A program made the position numbers and the translations under genes. Positions 21,459 to 28,824 of a DNA stretch of 36,342 nt are shown here, one piece after another. Source of the stretch: a virus. The stretch lies in IMG/VR virus record IMGVR_UViG_3300021961_000284, positions 1-36,342 of that record; one strand, 5' to 3'. Each line of letters starts with the position of its first letter. The first letter of the stretch is position 1. Below the pieces are notes generated by a model. That model saw nothing but the letters and a program-made list of their open reading frames with translations. It searched no databases and had not been told where the DNA came from.

Positions 21459-21817
21459 TTTCCCTTCGCCCGTTGCCGCTTCTGGGGCGCGGTCTGGGCG
21501 TCTGGATTTTTTCCTTCAGGCTCCATCGGTGCAAATGCAACAAGAACAGAAGTGATTAAATTGCCTATCTCATCTTGTTCGCCACTCATCAATTCAACAT
21601 ATACTTCGTCATCCGTTACTGATTTTCCGGCTGACTGAAGCATTTTTGAAATAACAAATGCGATATGCGAAATGGGTGGGCGTCCGTTAGCTGTTCGAGT
21701 AGCAATATCAGCGAATGATACATCGCCTTGCTCAATTAGCCTCATTAAACGCAGGGATGGCGTGACAGTATATGCCACGCCGCCCCAAGTGATTGTTACA
21801 TCTCTGAAAATATTCAT
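21455..21817 (-). CDS. Tail assembly chaperone (G-like, GTA TAC_11 type)
   Basis: 120 residues. The sequence TWGGVAYTVTPSLRLMRLIEQGDVSFADIATRT followed by ISHIAFVISKMLQSAGKSVTDDEVYVELMSG fits the phage/gene-transfer-agent TAC_11 tail chaperone family. The C terminus is basic, AQTAPQKRQRAKGK. The final codons AAG GGA AAA TAA hold the slippery heptamer GGGAAAA right at the stop. It is coupled to the tail tube gene upstream by a TAATG overlap. Together with the frameshifted form it would give the G and G-T products needed in unequal amounts for tail assembly. Confidence 0.85.
   Translation of the reverse strand: MNIFRDVTITWGGVAYTVTPSLRLMRLIEQGDVSFADIATRTANGRPPISHIAFVISKMLQSAGKSVTDDEVYVELMSGEQDEIGNLITSVLVAFAPMEPEGKNPDAQTAPQKRQRAKGK
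21458..21464 (-). other. -1 ribosomal frameshift site (G GGA AAA)
   Basis: On the minus strand the heptamer is GGGAAAA, in the zero frame as G GGA AAA, followed at once by the stop TAA (21457-21455). This is X XXY YYZ and nearly the lambda G-T site (GGGAAAG). A -1 slip continues into the open frame to 21255 with chaperone-like sequence. No clear 3' pseudoknot was seen; the adjacent stop may help. Confidence 0.8.
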
Positions 21818-22206
21818 TAGGCTGCCGTGTAAGTGATTGCTCCGGATGATTGGATGTTAGCAGTAAAAGTTGCTGTGTCAGCTTGCTCTCCAGTCACGGC
21901 AAAGCTGTTTAGGAAGAAATCACCAGAAAAAGTGCCGATCCCGGACACTTCGATGCTCCAAGCAGATAGTAGGCCAGAGCCAGCGCCCATTGCCACTGCT
22001 AGCAGGCTATCGTCCAAAAGAACGCCTTCAACATCAGCGTCGATTGAACGAACGCCAACATCGGCCAGCATAGTACGCCAGCCAGCATCGCCCTTGTCTG
22101 TAATGTCAATTGGCTCGTTATTGATTGTCAGGTTGTCGGTGCGGGCACCTGCTACTGCGGTTCCACCTTTTTTGATTCGGACAAGACGGCCAGAAAGTGC
22201 AGCCAT
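21817..22206 (-). CDS. Tail tube protein, second paralogue
   Basis: 129 residues. The sequence is about half identical to the gene just upstream (22219-22605): both start MA.SGRLVRI.K.GT.V.GARTD, then TINNEPIDITDK, GWRT, VEG, and a SGDF-L-S-EQAD-TFTA end. The fold is the phage major tail tube (TP901-1/GTA type). This copy has more Ala/Gly and ends in ITYTAA. It begins 12 bases after the first copy, with AGGAG seven bases before the ATG, and is coupled to the chaperone by a TAATG overlap. It may be the true tube subunit or a minor/terminal-ring variant. Confidence 0.85.
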   Translation of the reverse strand: MAALSGRLVRIKKGGTAVAGARTDNLTINNEPIDITDKGDAGWRTMLADVGVRSIDADVEGVLLDDSLLAVAMGAGSGLLSAWSIEVSGIGTFSGDFFLNSFAVTGEQADTATFTANIQSSGAITYTAA

Positions 22207-22218
22207 TGTTATCTCCTG

Positions 22219-22605
22219 TTATGGGTACGTTGCGGAAATGACACCGGTGCTTTCCAGCGTTGCGGTGAAGGTTGTTACATCTGCTTGTTCAGCGCCGATG
22301 CTTACGCTTTGCAAGTAGAAATCACCGGAAAGCGTGGCAATTCCCTGAATTTCAACTTCGCAATCGTCAATCAGTGTGCTGCCAGCGGCCATAACCGCTG
22401 ACAATATTGTGCTGTCTTTGATAATGCCTTCGACTTCTGCCGAAACCGTCTTGGTTCCGACAGCAGCCATAAATGTGCGCCAACCATTTTCGTCTTTGTC
22501 GGTTATGTCAATTGGCTCATTGTTGATCGTAACCGTATCGGTACGAGCGCCGACTACAGTTGTCCCGTTTTTACTAATGCGAACCAATCTGCCAGAAATA
22601 GCCAT
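22219..22605 (-). CDS. Tail tube protein, first paralogue
   Basis: 128 residues; see the neighbouring paralogue. GRLVRISKNGTTVVGARTD, NNEPIDITDKDENGWRTF and GDFYLQSVSIGAEQADVTTF are the shared blocks. It follows the DUF3168 tail terminator gene after a 29-base gap, as tail tube genes usually do. Tail tube subunits stack as hexamers around the tape measure protein. Two adjacent non-identical copies could form a mixed or two-part tube, or one may be a decoration/cap. Neither copy shows an Ig-like insertion. Confidence 0.85.
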   Translation of the reverse strand: MAISGRLVRISKNGTTVVGARTDTVTINNEPIDITDKDENGWRTFMAAVGTKTVSAEVEGIIKDSTILSAVMAAGSTLIDDCEVEIQGIATLSGDFYLQSVSIGAEQADVTTFTATLESTGVISATYP

Positions 22606-22634
22606 TTCAAACCTCGTTATCGTGACGCATTATA

Positions 22635-23063
22635 TCACGTTAGCCATAAAATTCTATACAGCATGAGCATACGTTTTGTCTTGCCGTCCGGGTCGTCGCT
22701 GACTTCCGCTGACTCAAGTTCGGTGGTGATATGCGTAGCACCAGAAATCGACAAACTATTCCGACGAAGGCGGGCATCTACTGCATCGCCTATTTCTTTA
22801 ATTGTTAATTCGGAATGCGACCGATCCCATATATTGATCTGGACAACCGCATTTCCGCCAACGTTGTCTTTTTCGTCGAATGCGCTGATGGTCTGCGGCC
22901 CCATGGTGACAAATGGGAAATAATCCTCGTCCTCACCTTCCGCAGACTGCGGAACGTCGGAGAATATAGCCACCATCGGCGCATAGGCATCACTTAGCAG
23001 ATCAGTGAGACTGCTGTCGTTTAACTGGTTATAAATTGCCTGTTGCAGTGCTTTTGCTTTCAT
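22635..23063 (-). CDS. Tail completion/terminator protein (DUF3168)
   Basis: 142 residues. KALQQAIYNQLNDSSLTDLLSDAY at the N terminus, then DVPQSAEGEDEDYFPFVTMGP, and VVQINIWDRSHSELTIKEIGDAVDARL are the standard DUF3168 pattern. This family caps the tail tube and joins it to the head. The gene starts one base into the stop of the HK97 gp10-like gene (TGATG). Order and length agree with HK97-type siphovirus modules. Confidence 0.85.
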   Translation of the reverse strand: MKAKALQQAIYNQLNDSSLTDLLSDAYAPMVAIFSDVPQSAEGEDEDYFPFVTMGPQTISAFDEKDNVGGNAVVQINIWDRSHSELTIKEIGDAVDARLRRNSLSISGATHITTELESAEVSDDPDGKTKRMLMLYRILWLT

Positions 23064-23494
23064 CAGCTATATTTCACCACCACGTCGCGGACCATCTTTT
23101 GAAAGATCGGTCTATATTTCTCCGTTGTCGGAATCCAGATAGGTCTAGGGCCGCCGTTTCTTCTAGTTCCGTATTCAAGCCAATACGCATATTTGGCGTT
23201 GTTTCCGATTTCCGCTGTCAATTTGTCTGGCTTATTATATAGCATCTGATTGACTAAAAATCCCGTGTCTGTTTTTGGCGGCTCCCCGGGTGCTGACGCC
23301 TGATGCGTTTTCTTTCCCCGCTTATAAACGACACCAGTTCGACCACCGCGCGAAATGGCTTTCTGGACTTCAGTGCGGATCGTGATGGCTACTTTATCCA
23401 CAACCTCACCTAGTTCGTTTTCAACATCCTTGCCATAACGCTGCAAAGCTGCTTCAACATCTTTGATGCCATCGACAGATATGCGGATGCTCAT
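23063..23494 (-). CDS. HK97 gp10-like head-tail protein
   Basis: 143 residues. IRISVDGIKDVEAALQRYGKDVENELGEVVDKVAITIRTEVQK is the helical start of the HK97-gp10 family, followed by the loop RGKKTHQASAPGEPPKTDTGFLVN and YAYWLEYGTRRNGGPRPIWIP, the family signature. It assists in joining the head and tail. ATGA overlap with the upstream gene. A perfect DnaA-box sequence (23394-23402) occurs inside it as a consequence of the VVDK codons. Confidence 0.85.
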   Translation of the reverse strand: MSIRISVDGIKDVEAALQRYGKDVENELGEVVDKVAITIRTEVQKAISRGGRTGVVYKRGKKTHQASAPGEPPKTDTGFLVNQMLYNKPDKLTAEIGNNAKYAYWLEYGTRRNGGPRPIWIPTTEKYRPIFQKMVRDVVVKYS

Positions 23495-23835
23495 ACCGCC
23501 ACCCCATTTTCCACCATGATTTCAAGCCATTTGTCCTGAAATTCGAGGTTATTCACGAAGCGGATATTATGCGCGCGACCGCGAATGATTACGCGATCCG
23601 TTTCTTTTATGTCCGCATTGTAGCGAGTCACGATCTTGATCCGCACGATTGCCTGCGTCCTATCGAATGAATAGCGCTCAGAACCGCTTACGGGCACCAC
23701 ATGGCCCCTAGACGGCGTTCCGGCTATATTAGCCCATGATTGTGTCTGACCGCCTGCACCATCGCTTGTGCGCGTCATTCGCTGAAACGTGACAGGCTCC
23801 CGGAGTTTCCCGGCGCTCATATCGCAGCACTTCAT
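23491..23835 (-). CDS. Head-tail joining / head closure protein (PF05521 type)
   Basis: 114 residues. LREPVTFQRMTRTSDGAGGQTQSWANIAGTPSRGHVVPVSG, then VRIKIVTRYNADIKETDRVIIRGRAHNIR, is the usual pattern of the phage head-tail joining family (SPP1 gp16-like). ATGA overlaps on both sides. It would sit under the connector ring and close the head after packaging. The N-terminal MKCCDMSAGK suggests that the functional start could be the second Met at residue 6. Confidence 0.85.
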   Translation of the reverse strand: MKCCDMSAGKLREPVTFQRMTRTSDGAGGQTQSWANIAGTPSRGHVVPVSGSERYSFDRTQAIVRIKIVTRYNADIKETDRVIIRGRAHNIRFVNNLEFQDKWLEIMVENGVAV

Positions 23836-24602
23836 GGGATGAACTCCAGCATGTCGAATGACACTGTAACATCAATGGTTGAAGCAGTTGCACGAGCCAT
23901 AAAACCAATATCAGTCAATTCAGGTATAGGCCCTATCGGTGCAGCGAAAGTTATATCGTTCAATCCCGCGCTTTCTGGAAATTCTTCCAAAATACGTATG
24001 GCACTATATGGCGGAGATGTTTGAAGAATATTCTGGCGCTGCAACAATACAATGTTAGCGTGCTTATCTGCTTCGCAACTGATATTCATTCCGGTAATAA
24101 TCACGGATTTATTGCGCGGAACGCTATAAACCGCGATCTGTGACTGCCCACGGGCGATTGTTGTGTCCTGAATCGTTGTCCAATCTTCTGTACCAGCAGC
24201 GTTTTCAATTGTTATTGCGCCGACATGGCTACCAGCGAGCACCGTCGCATAAGTGCCGCTCTGCGAAACATACGCACGGAACAACCGGATGAATTGCAAT
24301 GAAGTCGGTGCACTGGCAGATGCGCCGTTCATCGTGATCGTGTCGGTTATCTCATAACCGTTTGGATCAAGACCGATCAGCGTCACTTGCCAAGCACCAG
24401 AACTGCCAGTGATATTGAGAGCACTACCGCCAGCCTTTGCCCGTAATGCTGTGGCCCCTGATGGTTGCGGCGTCCTGTAAATGCCGCCTGGCGCTACAGG
24501 GCGAAACGTAGAATCAACAGCCGAATTTTGCCCGAACTTGTGGATCGCGCGGCAACCACGCGCAATTCCACGGGCAACATCTATCGGCGTTGGGTAACTC
24601 AT
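23832..24602 (-). CDS. Virion structural protein of unknown function
   Basis: 256 residues in the connector cluster, with ATGA overlaps to both neighbours. It is beta-rich with no cysteine-rich or catalytic motif: GGSALNITGSSGAWQVTLIGLDPNGYEITDTITMNGASAS suggests an Ig-like or fibre-like domain (residues 65-110), and the second half has SVIITGMNISCEADKHANIVLLQ and VSFDMLEFIP. The gene lies between head-tail connector and head closure genes, where decoration, neck-fibre or whisker proteins are sometimes found. I recall similar hypothetical proteins in marine podovirus/siphovirus contigs but cannot name the family. Confidence 0.65.
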   Translation of the reverse strand: MSYPTPIDVARGIARGCRAIHKFGQNSAVDSTFRPVAPGGIYRTPQPSGATALRAKAGGSALNITGSSGAWQVTLIGLDPNGYEITDTITMNGASASAPTSLQFIRLFRAYVSQSGTYATVLAGSHVGAITIENAAGTEDWTTIQDTTIARGQSQIAVYSVPRNKSVIITGMNISCEADKHANIVLLQRQNILQTSPPYSAIRILEEFPESAGLNDITFAAPIGPIPELTDIGFMARATASTIDVTVSFDMLEFIP

Positions 24603-25276
24603 ACTTTTGCTATCCTAAAATTATCCACAATTTTATTTACGCCCGCCTGTTTGAATGCGTCTCCAATATCGCAATCGTCGCCACGGTGCGCATAAAGATA
24701 CGCCGCAAGTTGCTTGACCGCACGCTTCAAGCTGGCCGGTATATCATTGACGTTTGTATATCCAGCGACATAAACGATCTGGATACCGTTAGTTGATCGC
24801 AAAGCAACAGGCCATGTGCTGCCAGCCTTTAATGTCATCCGCCCCGGCATCTGATAAACGTCAATGTGGAACGTATTTGCCACATTAACCGCAGTATCAT
24901 CATCGGCTTCGTCGTAAACGGTCACAGATGTGACGGATTGAAGTGGAAATCTTGGCAATTTCAGGGAATACGGGCGCCCACCGTTTAGTTCTGTGATTGA
25001 TCCCTGCCGTACGCCGTCCCACCACGGCTCGCTTCCGTTTGGCCAGCGGTCCAGAGACAAGCGCCACGATTGCGTGAAAAATGCGATTCCGCAATGATCC
25101 TCGATATATTGACGGGCCTCCTCGATCAATCCATCTGCTTCTGCATCTGGCAATTCAGTTGCATCAGCACGCAAATGCGTCCGCAATTCAGCCGCTGTTA
25201 CTGGCTCGCTTGTCGGTGCTGATACGATTACTGACCCGTAATCCTGATGAAGCGAAGTAACTGATCGCAAAGTCAT
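24599..25276 (-). CDS. Head-tail connector protein (gp6-like)
   Basis: 225 residues. The sequence SEPVTAAELRTHLRAD...EADGLIEEARQYIEDHCGIAFFTQSWRLSLDRWP, then LPRFPLQSVTSVTVYDEADDD, and VYVAGYTNVNDIPASLKRAVKQLAAYLYAHRGD is the phage_connect/gp6 pattern. It would form the ring below the portal. ATGA overlaps join it to the genes on both sides. A perfect DnaA-box string (24621-24629) lies near its end. Confidence 0.85.
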   Translation of the reverse strand: MTLRSVTSLHQDYGSVIVSAPTSEPVTAAELRTHLRADATELPDAEADGLIEEARQYIEDHCGIAFFTQSWRLSLDRWPNGSEPWWDGVRQGSITELNGGRPYSLKLPRFPLQSVTSVTVYDEADDDTAVNVANTFHIDVYQMPGRMTLKAGSTWPVALRSTNGIQIVYVAGYTNVNDIPASLKRAVKQLAAYLYAHRGDDCDIGDAFKQAGVNKIVDNFRIAKV

Positions 25277-25497
25277 TCTGGTTTACCCCAAATCTTGCGA
25301 GGACGCCCGCGAGGTTTCTTTTCTGGCGTTTCAATGTCTTGAATGACCTTTGTTTCCAGAATTTCTTCGGCTGCGCCATTAGCGATTGCTTTTTCAGCAA
25401 TATAGCCAGTCACTATTTCACCGGCAGCAAAACGCTCCACGGTGTGACCCTGTGGAGCAATGCTAAAACCATTCGGCGCTGTAATCTTTGCTTGCAT
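25273..25497 (-). CDS. Small head-region protein with AT-hook-like tail
   Basis: 74 residues. The front half (ITAPNGFSIAPQGHTVERFAAGEIVTGYIAEKAI) is a compact beta-like domain, found after capsid genes in several phages. The tail, TPEKKPRGRPRKIWGK, holds the RGRP core of an AT-hook flanked by basic residues, which could touch packaged DNA. It lies between the MCP and gp6-like genes and overlaps the connector gene by ATGA. The ribosome site is weak. A decoration or cement role is only suggested by position. Confidence 0.65.
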   Translation of the reverse strand: MQAKITAPNGFSIAPQGHTVERFAAGEIVTGYIAEKAIANGAAEEILETKVIQDIETPEKKPRGRPRKIWGKPE

Positions 25498-25514
25498 TTT
25501 TATCCCATTAAATC

Positions 25515-25548
25515 GGGGCGGCGATTGTTACCGAGCAATCACCGCCCC
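25515..25548 (-). terminator. Strong hairpin after the capsid gene (attenuator or stabiliser)
   Basis: GGGGCGG (25515-25521) pairs with CCGCCCC (25542-25548), followed inward by GATTG/CAATC, an A/C mismatch between, and an 8-base loop. It is the only sizeable gap (60 bases) in the head operon and comes 8 bases after the MCP stop codon. On the minus strand it is followed by GATTTAAT, not a clean T-run. Partial termination or 3' stabilisation of the abundant MCP message is likely. Confidence 0.6.
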
Positions 25549-25556
25549 AACTTTTA

Positions 25557-26855
25557 CTAGGCCGCTGCGAACTTAACGATCTTGATCGCTTCGGCGTTGA
25601 TTACCGCACCGCCAACGCGCTTGGTGGTGTAAAACTCAACATAAGGCTTCGCAGAATATGGGTCGCGCAGAGTACGGATACCCATGCGATCCACGATCTG
25701 ATAAGCCTCGCGCATATCACCAACTGCAATGGAGAGCGAGTCAGTAGCCGGGTCAGGCATGTCCTCAAACGAGGCAACCGGATAGCCCAGCAGGGTAGCT
25801 GGCTGACCAGCCGCAACACCCGGCGACCACAGATAAGCGCCGTCGCTGTCCTTCAGCTTGCGAGTCAGGCCCATCGTTGCACGGTTCATGAACCACGAAG
25901 CGTTAGCACGATACTGCTGCTTCAGGCCATAGAGTGCGTCGATAAGAACGTCACCGCCATTAGGGGCAGCAGCAAAGCCGCCGTCAACGCCAGTGATGAT
26001 CTGCTCGATCTGGTTAGGAAGCGTGGTGCCTGCGGTGTAGGACAGGAAGCCCTTCGGCTGACCCGAACCCGAACCGGTCACGAACGCAGCGGACTCAACG
26101 CGGGCAAACTTGTCTGCAACCTTAGCTGCAAGCCATGCTTCCATGTTGATCTCACCATCGTCCAAAATCTTCTGCGTTGCCTGCGGCTTCGCATAGATTT
26201 CATGGGTGGCGATAGTCCACTTGGCGATCTGCGGAGTGGCGGTAGCAGCGCGAGCGCCGGTTTCCGTTACCCAGCCTGCTGTTGCTTCTTCCAGATCGTG
26301 CAGACCTTCAAGCTCGCTTGTCGAAATAACCTGAATGGCTGCAAAAGCGCGCATCGGTGACGTTTCAAAAACGCTTTGAACGATACGGCCAGTCAGATCA
26401 GGATGCACGACATAACCACCGTCAGCATCGGAACCAACGGACAGAGCCTTGATTTCATCGCTAGACAGGGTGCGCTCTTCCTTGCGGAGGTAGGAATTAA
26501 ACGCCGACTTGTAGGCGTCCATTTCCTTCATGCCGAATTCGCGCACATCGGTGCCACGCTTCTTGGCAATACCACGCGCCCAATGCAGAGCCTTGGCATC
26601 CATATCGACATGAGCACCATTCTGGTCGGTGACGATGCGAGACTGACGCTTAACGGCCAGAGCAGCTTCGTCGGCAACCTTCTGGGCGGCGTCGAGATTG
26701 GCTTCGATGCGAGCCAGCTTTTCTTCCAGAAGCGGATCGGCAGCGCCTTTTGCTTCCAGCTCTTTCAGCTTGGCGTCGTTAGTGGACTTAAATTCTTCAA
26801 AAGCGCGGTTGAGCGAATCAACTGCACCGTTTACGGCTTTCATTTCGTCGGACAT
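25557..26855 (-). CDS. Major capsid protein, HK97 gp5 type
   Basis: 432 residues. The first 105 are a charged coiled-coil delta domain (LNRAFEEFKSTNDAKLKELEAKG, ARIEANLDAAQKVADEAALAVKR), which the prohead protease would remove. The mature HK97 fold follows: SVGSDADGGYVVHPDLTGRIVQSVFETSPMRAFAAI, then ETGARAATATPQIAKWTIATHEIYAKPQATQKIL, VTGSGSGQPKGFL and MNRATMGLTRKLKDSDGAYLW. AGAGG with an eight-base gap precedes the ATG. It overlaps the end of the protease gene by 16 bases. A strong hairpin follows. The cleavage position (about residue 100-115) is inferred. Confidence 0.93.
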   Translation of the reverse strand: MSDEMKAVNGAVDSLNRAFEEFKSTNDAKLKELEAKGAADPLLEEKLARIEANLDAAQKVADEAALAVKRQSRIVTDQNGAHVDMDAKALHWARGIAKKRGTDVREFGMKEMDAYKSAFNSYLRKEERTLSSDEIKALSVGSDADGGYVVHPDLTGRIVQSVFETSPMRAFAAIQVISTSELEGLHDLEEATAGWVTETGARAATATPQIAKWTIATHEIYAKPQATQKILDDGEINMEAWLAAKVADKFARVESAAFVTGSGSGQPKGFLSYTAGTTLPNQIEQIITGVDGGFAAAPNGGDVLIDALYGLKQQYRANASWFMNRATMGLTRKLKDSDGAYLWSPGVAAGQPATLLGYPVASFEDMPDPATDSLSIAVGDMREAYQIVDRMGIRTLRDPYSAKPYVEFYTTKRVGGAVINAEAIKIVKFAAA

Positions 26856-27973
26856 TGGATCACCTCTGTAAGTTGCCCGATGCGTTTAAGCAACATTTCT
26901 ATGTCGCTCGGTTCATTAGGCCCATCAGATACAGCGTCCCGCTGTCCTTCGATGCCTTTATAGCCATGCAATGCGATTGCAGTGGCTTCCTTGCGCGAAT
27001 AGCCTGCATCCCGCAGGAACCGCTCAAAGTCTCTTTCAGTCCTGATAGACTTAACCGATGTGACCTTTGCATCTGGCAGCATCGGAAACGTGACAAGACT
27101 AATCTCGAATAGATCAACTTCGGTCAGCTTTCTGACCTGATTATTGCCTTCAGGCACGGCCTCAATGGCCCGATAGCCAATTGACATGCTATCAATTGCA
27201 CCAGCCCGGAGTAGCGCCATTGCCTCTGCGCCTTTGGCAACATCCTTTAGGATGCGGCCTTTGACATATAGCCCGCGTTCGTCTTCGCGCACTTCATCCC
27301 AAACGCCTATCGGCTGAGACTGGTCGTGCTGCCAAAGCATTTTAATCTTGCGAGTGCCAAGCGTTTTTGCAAATGCGCCGGGCGCAACAACGTCCATGCC
27401 TTGATCTATAACATTAAAAACGCTCGCATATCCTTCAAAGACGCCATCCTGATCTGGTTCGCGCTTCAGTTCCAATCCAAATGATTTGATCTGAATTTCT
27501 TTGTCCATGAATTTTGAGTCCTCGTTTTGGCTCACAATTTTATTCGCCCATGATTTGCCTGGATCACCGCCCCAGAGCGCCCATGCTATCCGGCCTGCCG
27601 ATGGATAACCATCTTCGCCCGGTGACCAACCTTCGCCCTGCTTATCAACTTCGTGCCTTGCGAAATAAGATTTCATCCGCTTGACTGTATCAATCGACAA
27701 ATTCGCCTTGTTCTTAATGTCTCGCGCTCTTGCAACGCCTACTTCAGTACCGCCTCGATTAAATTCCTGCCGCCATTCAAGCCCGCGAACTGCTTCTTCT
27801 GCCATTGCGTCAGTTGGTTTGAACCCATCTGCCTTTTCGTCCCGCCGCTCCCAGATCGAATTACAAACAGCATATCGCTGATCTGTTTCTGGGAAATCAG
27901 CTATTGATTCCGAATCTGCCATGCAACGTGATAAAAAATCGTTTCTGCTTTCGTTTGCACTTGGTCTTGGCAT
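26840..27973 (-). CDS. HK97-type prohead protease (S78) with N-terminal extension
   Basis: 377 residues. Residues 156-310 are the S78 serine protease: GVFEGYASVFNVID, catalytic H216 in WQHDQSQPIG, S262/S264 in DSMSIGYR and E290 in EVDLFEISLVTFP. Residues 1-150 are a fused front part: PRPSANESRNDFLSRCM...FPETDQRYAVC...WERR, then RGGTEVGVARARDI, YFARHEVDK and GYPSAGRIAWALWGG, which are seen as a recurring phage module of unknown role. An internal ATG at 27508 (MDKEIQIK) has GAGG eleven bases upstream and could yield a protease without the extension. It cleaves the capsid delta domain and itself. Confidence 0.88.
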   Translation of the reverse strand: MPRPSANESRNDFLSRCMADSESIADFPETDQRYAVCNSIWERRDEKADGFKPTDAMAEEAVRGLEWRQEFNRGGTEVGVARARDIKNKANLSIDTVKRMKSYFARHEVDKQGEGWSPGEDGYPSAGRIAWALWGGDPGKSWANKIVSQNEDSKFMDKEIQIKSFGLELKREPDQDGVFEGYASVFNVIDQGMDVVAPGAFAKTLGTRKIKMLWQHDQSQPIGVWDEVREDERGLYVKGRILKDVAKGAEAMALLRAGAIDSMSIGYRAIEAVPEGNNQVRKLTEVDLFEISLVTFPMLPDAKVTSVKSIRTERDFERFLRDAGYSRKEATAIALHGYKGIEGQRDAVSDGPNEPSDIEMLLKRIGQLTEVIQCPTK

Positions 27974-28002
27974 TCTTTCATCCTATCATTTACGAATTTT
28001 TT

Positions 28003-28824
28003 TCACAAGCCGCCAAGCGGCGGCATGTTTTTAACAACAAACCCAACAGCACATCTACAATTTATTATATTACCCGGTGCGCCTTTCGGATCGCCGGGCT
28101 GCATAATTACATCTTTACGACCTTTGCGGCTTGTCATCACGAACGGCTCATCCATTTCAACTTGCACGCCGTTCATCGCATCGTGGTCGTATTCGGAGCC
28201 TTCAGCAAATCGACGAACGCGACTATCCTCTGTTGAAATCCATTCTTTCATCATCGGCAGATTAGTTCGCTTGGCTGCTTCGACCGATCCGCTGTTTGCA
28301 GCGCCATGAACCTCTGTGCGGGCTATCGTGTTCGCACGGCTGCGATTGAATAGCGGGATTTTATCAATGATTGATCTGGCAATATCGTTCTGCCCAAGGC
28401 CTTCAGAAAACCCAGAAGCGATTGCGCGAGTAATTATGGACCGGGTGGTATCCGCTACGCTCTGAATGCGCTGTCGGATCATCTCACCGGCGATATATTG
28501 CAACGCTGATCGAATCAGCCATTGGCCGAAATCCTCTTTGACTTCCAGCGGATAGCCTATCGCCTTGCCTTGATCGAAAATGCGCATCCCAAAAACCACA
28601 TATGAAGACTTAGCCAAGTCTTCATATATCTTGGTGACGCGTTCAATATGGCCACGAGGCGATTGCACAGCCCCTGTTTGCTGCCAAAACTCAACAATTT
28701 CGCGGCTTGCGCGTGTCATTTCGTCATAAAAACGCTTTTCAAATTGTTTTTGAAGCTGCGCCTGCAACATGCGTTGGCGTCTGCCTTCACGAACTGAATT
28801 TGTATCAGTTAATAGTCTAGCCAT
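28003..28824 (-). CDS. MuF-like minor head protein (SPP1 gp7 type)
   Basis: 273 residues from the ATG at 28824, which overlaps the portal stop; in-frame ATGs at 28839 and 28851 are alternatives, with no decisive ribosome site. The C-terminal half has the MuF signature: ARTEVHGAANSGSVEAAKRTN, KEWISTEDSRVRRFAEGSEYDHDAMNG and PGNIINCRCAVGFVV. The N-terminal half is a basic helix-rich region. Such proteins enter the prohead with the portal and may be ejected with DNA. Order portal-MuF-protease-MCP is standard. Confidence 0.88.
   Translation of the reverse strand: MARLLTDTNSVREGRRQRMLQAQLQKQFEKRFYDEMTRASREIVEFWQQTGAVQSPRGHIERVTKIYEDLAKSSYVVFGMRIFDQGKAIGYPLEVKEDFGQWLIRSALQYIAGEMIRQRIQSVADTTRSIITRAIASGFSEGLGQNDIARSIIDKIPLFNRSRANTIARTEVHGAANSGSVEAAKRTNLPMMKEWISTEDSRVRRFAEGSEYDHDAMNGVQVEMDEPFVMTSRKGRKDVIMQPGDPKGAPGNIINCRCAVGFVVKNMPPLGGL

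Noticed and set aside
23394-23402. DnaA box TTATCCACA as an origin marker (another at 24621-24629)
   Set aside because: Both are perfect matches but lie singly inside structural genes, where VDK/VDN codons on the other strand generate them; no cluster. Kept only as context for the DnaA-like protein.
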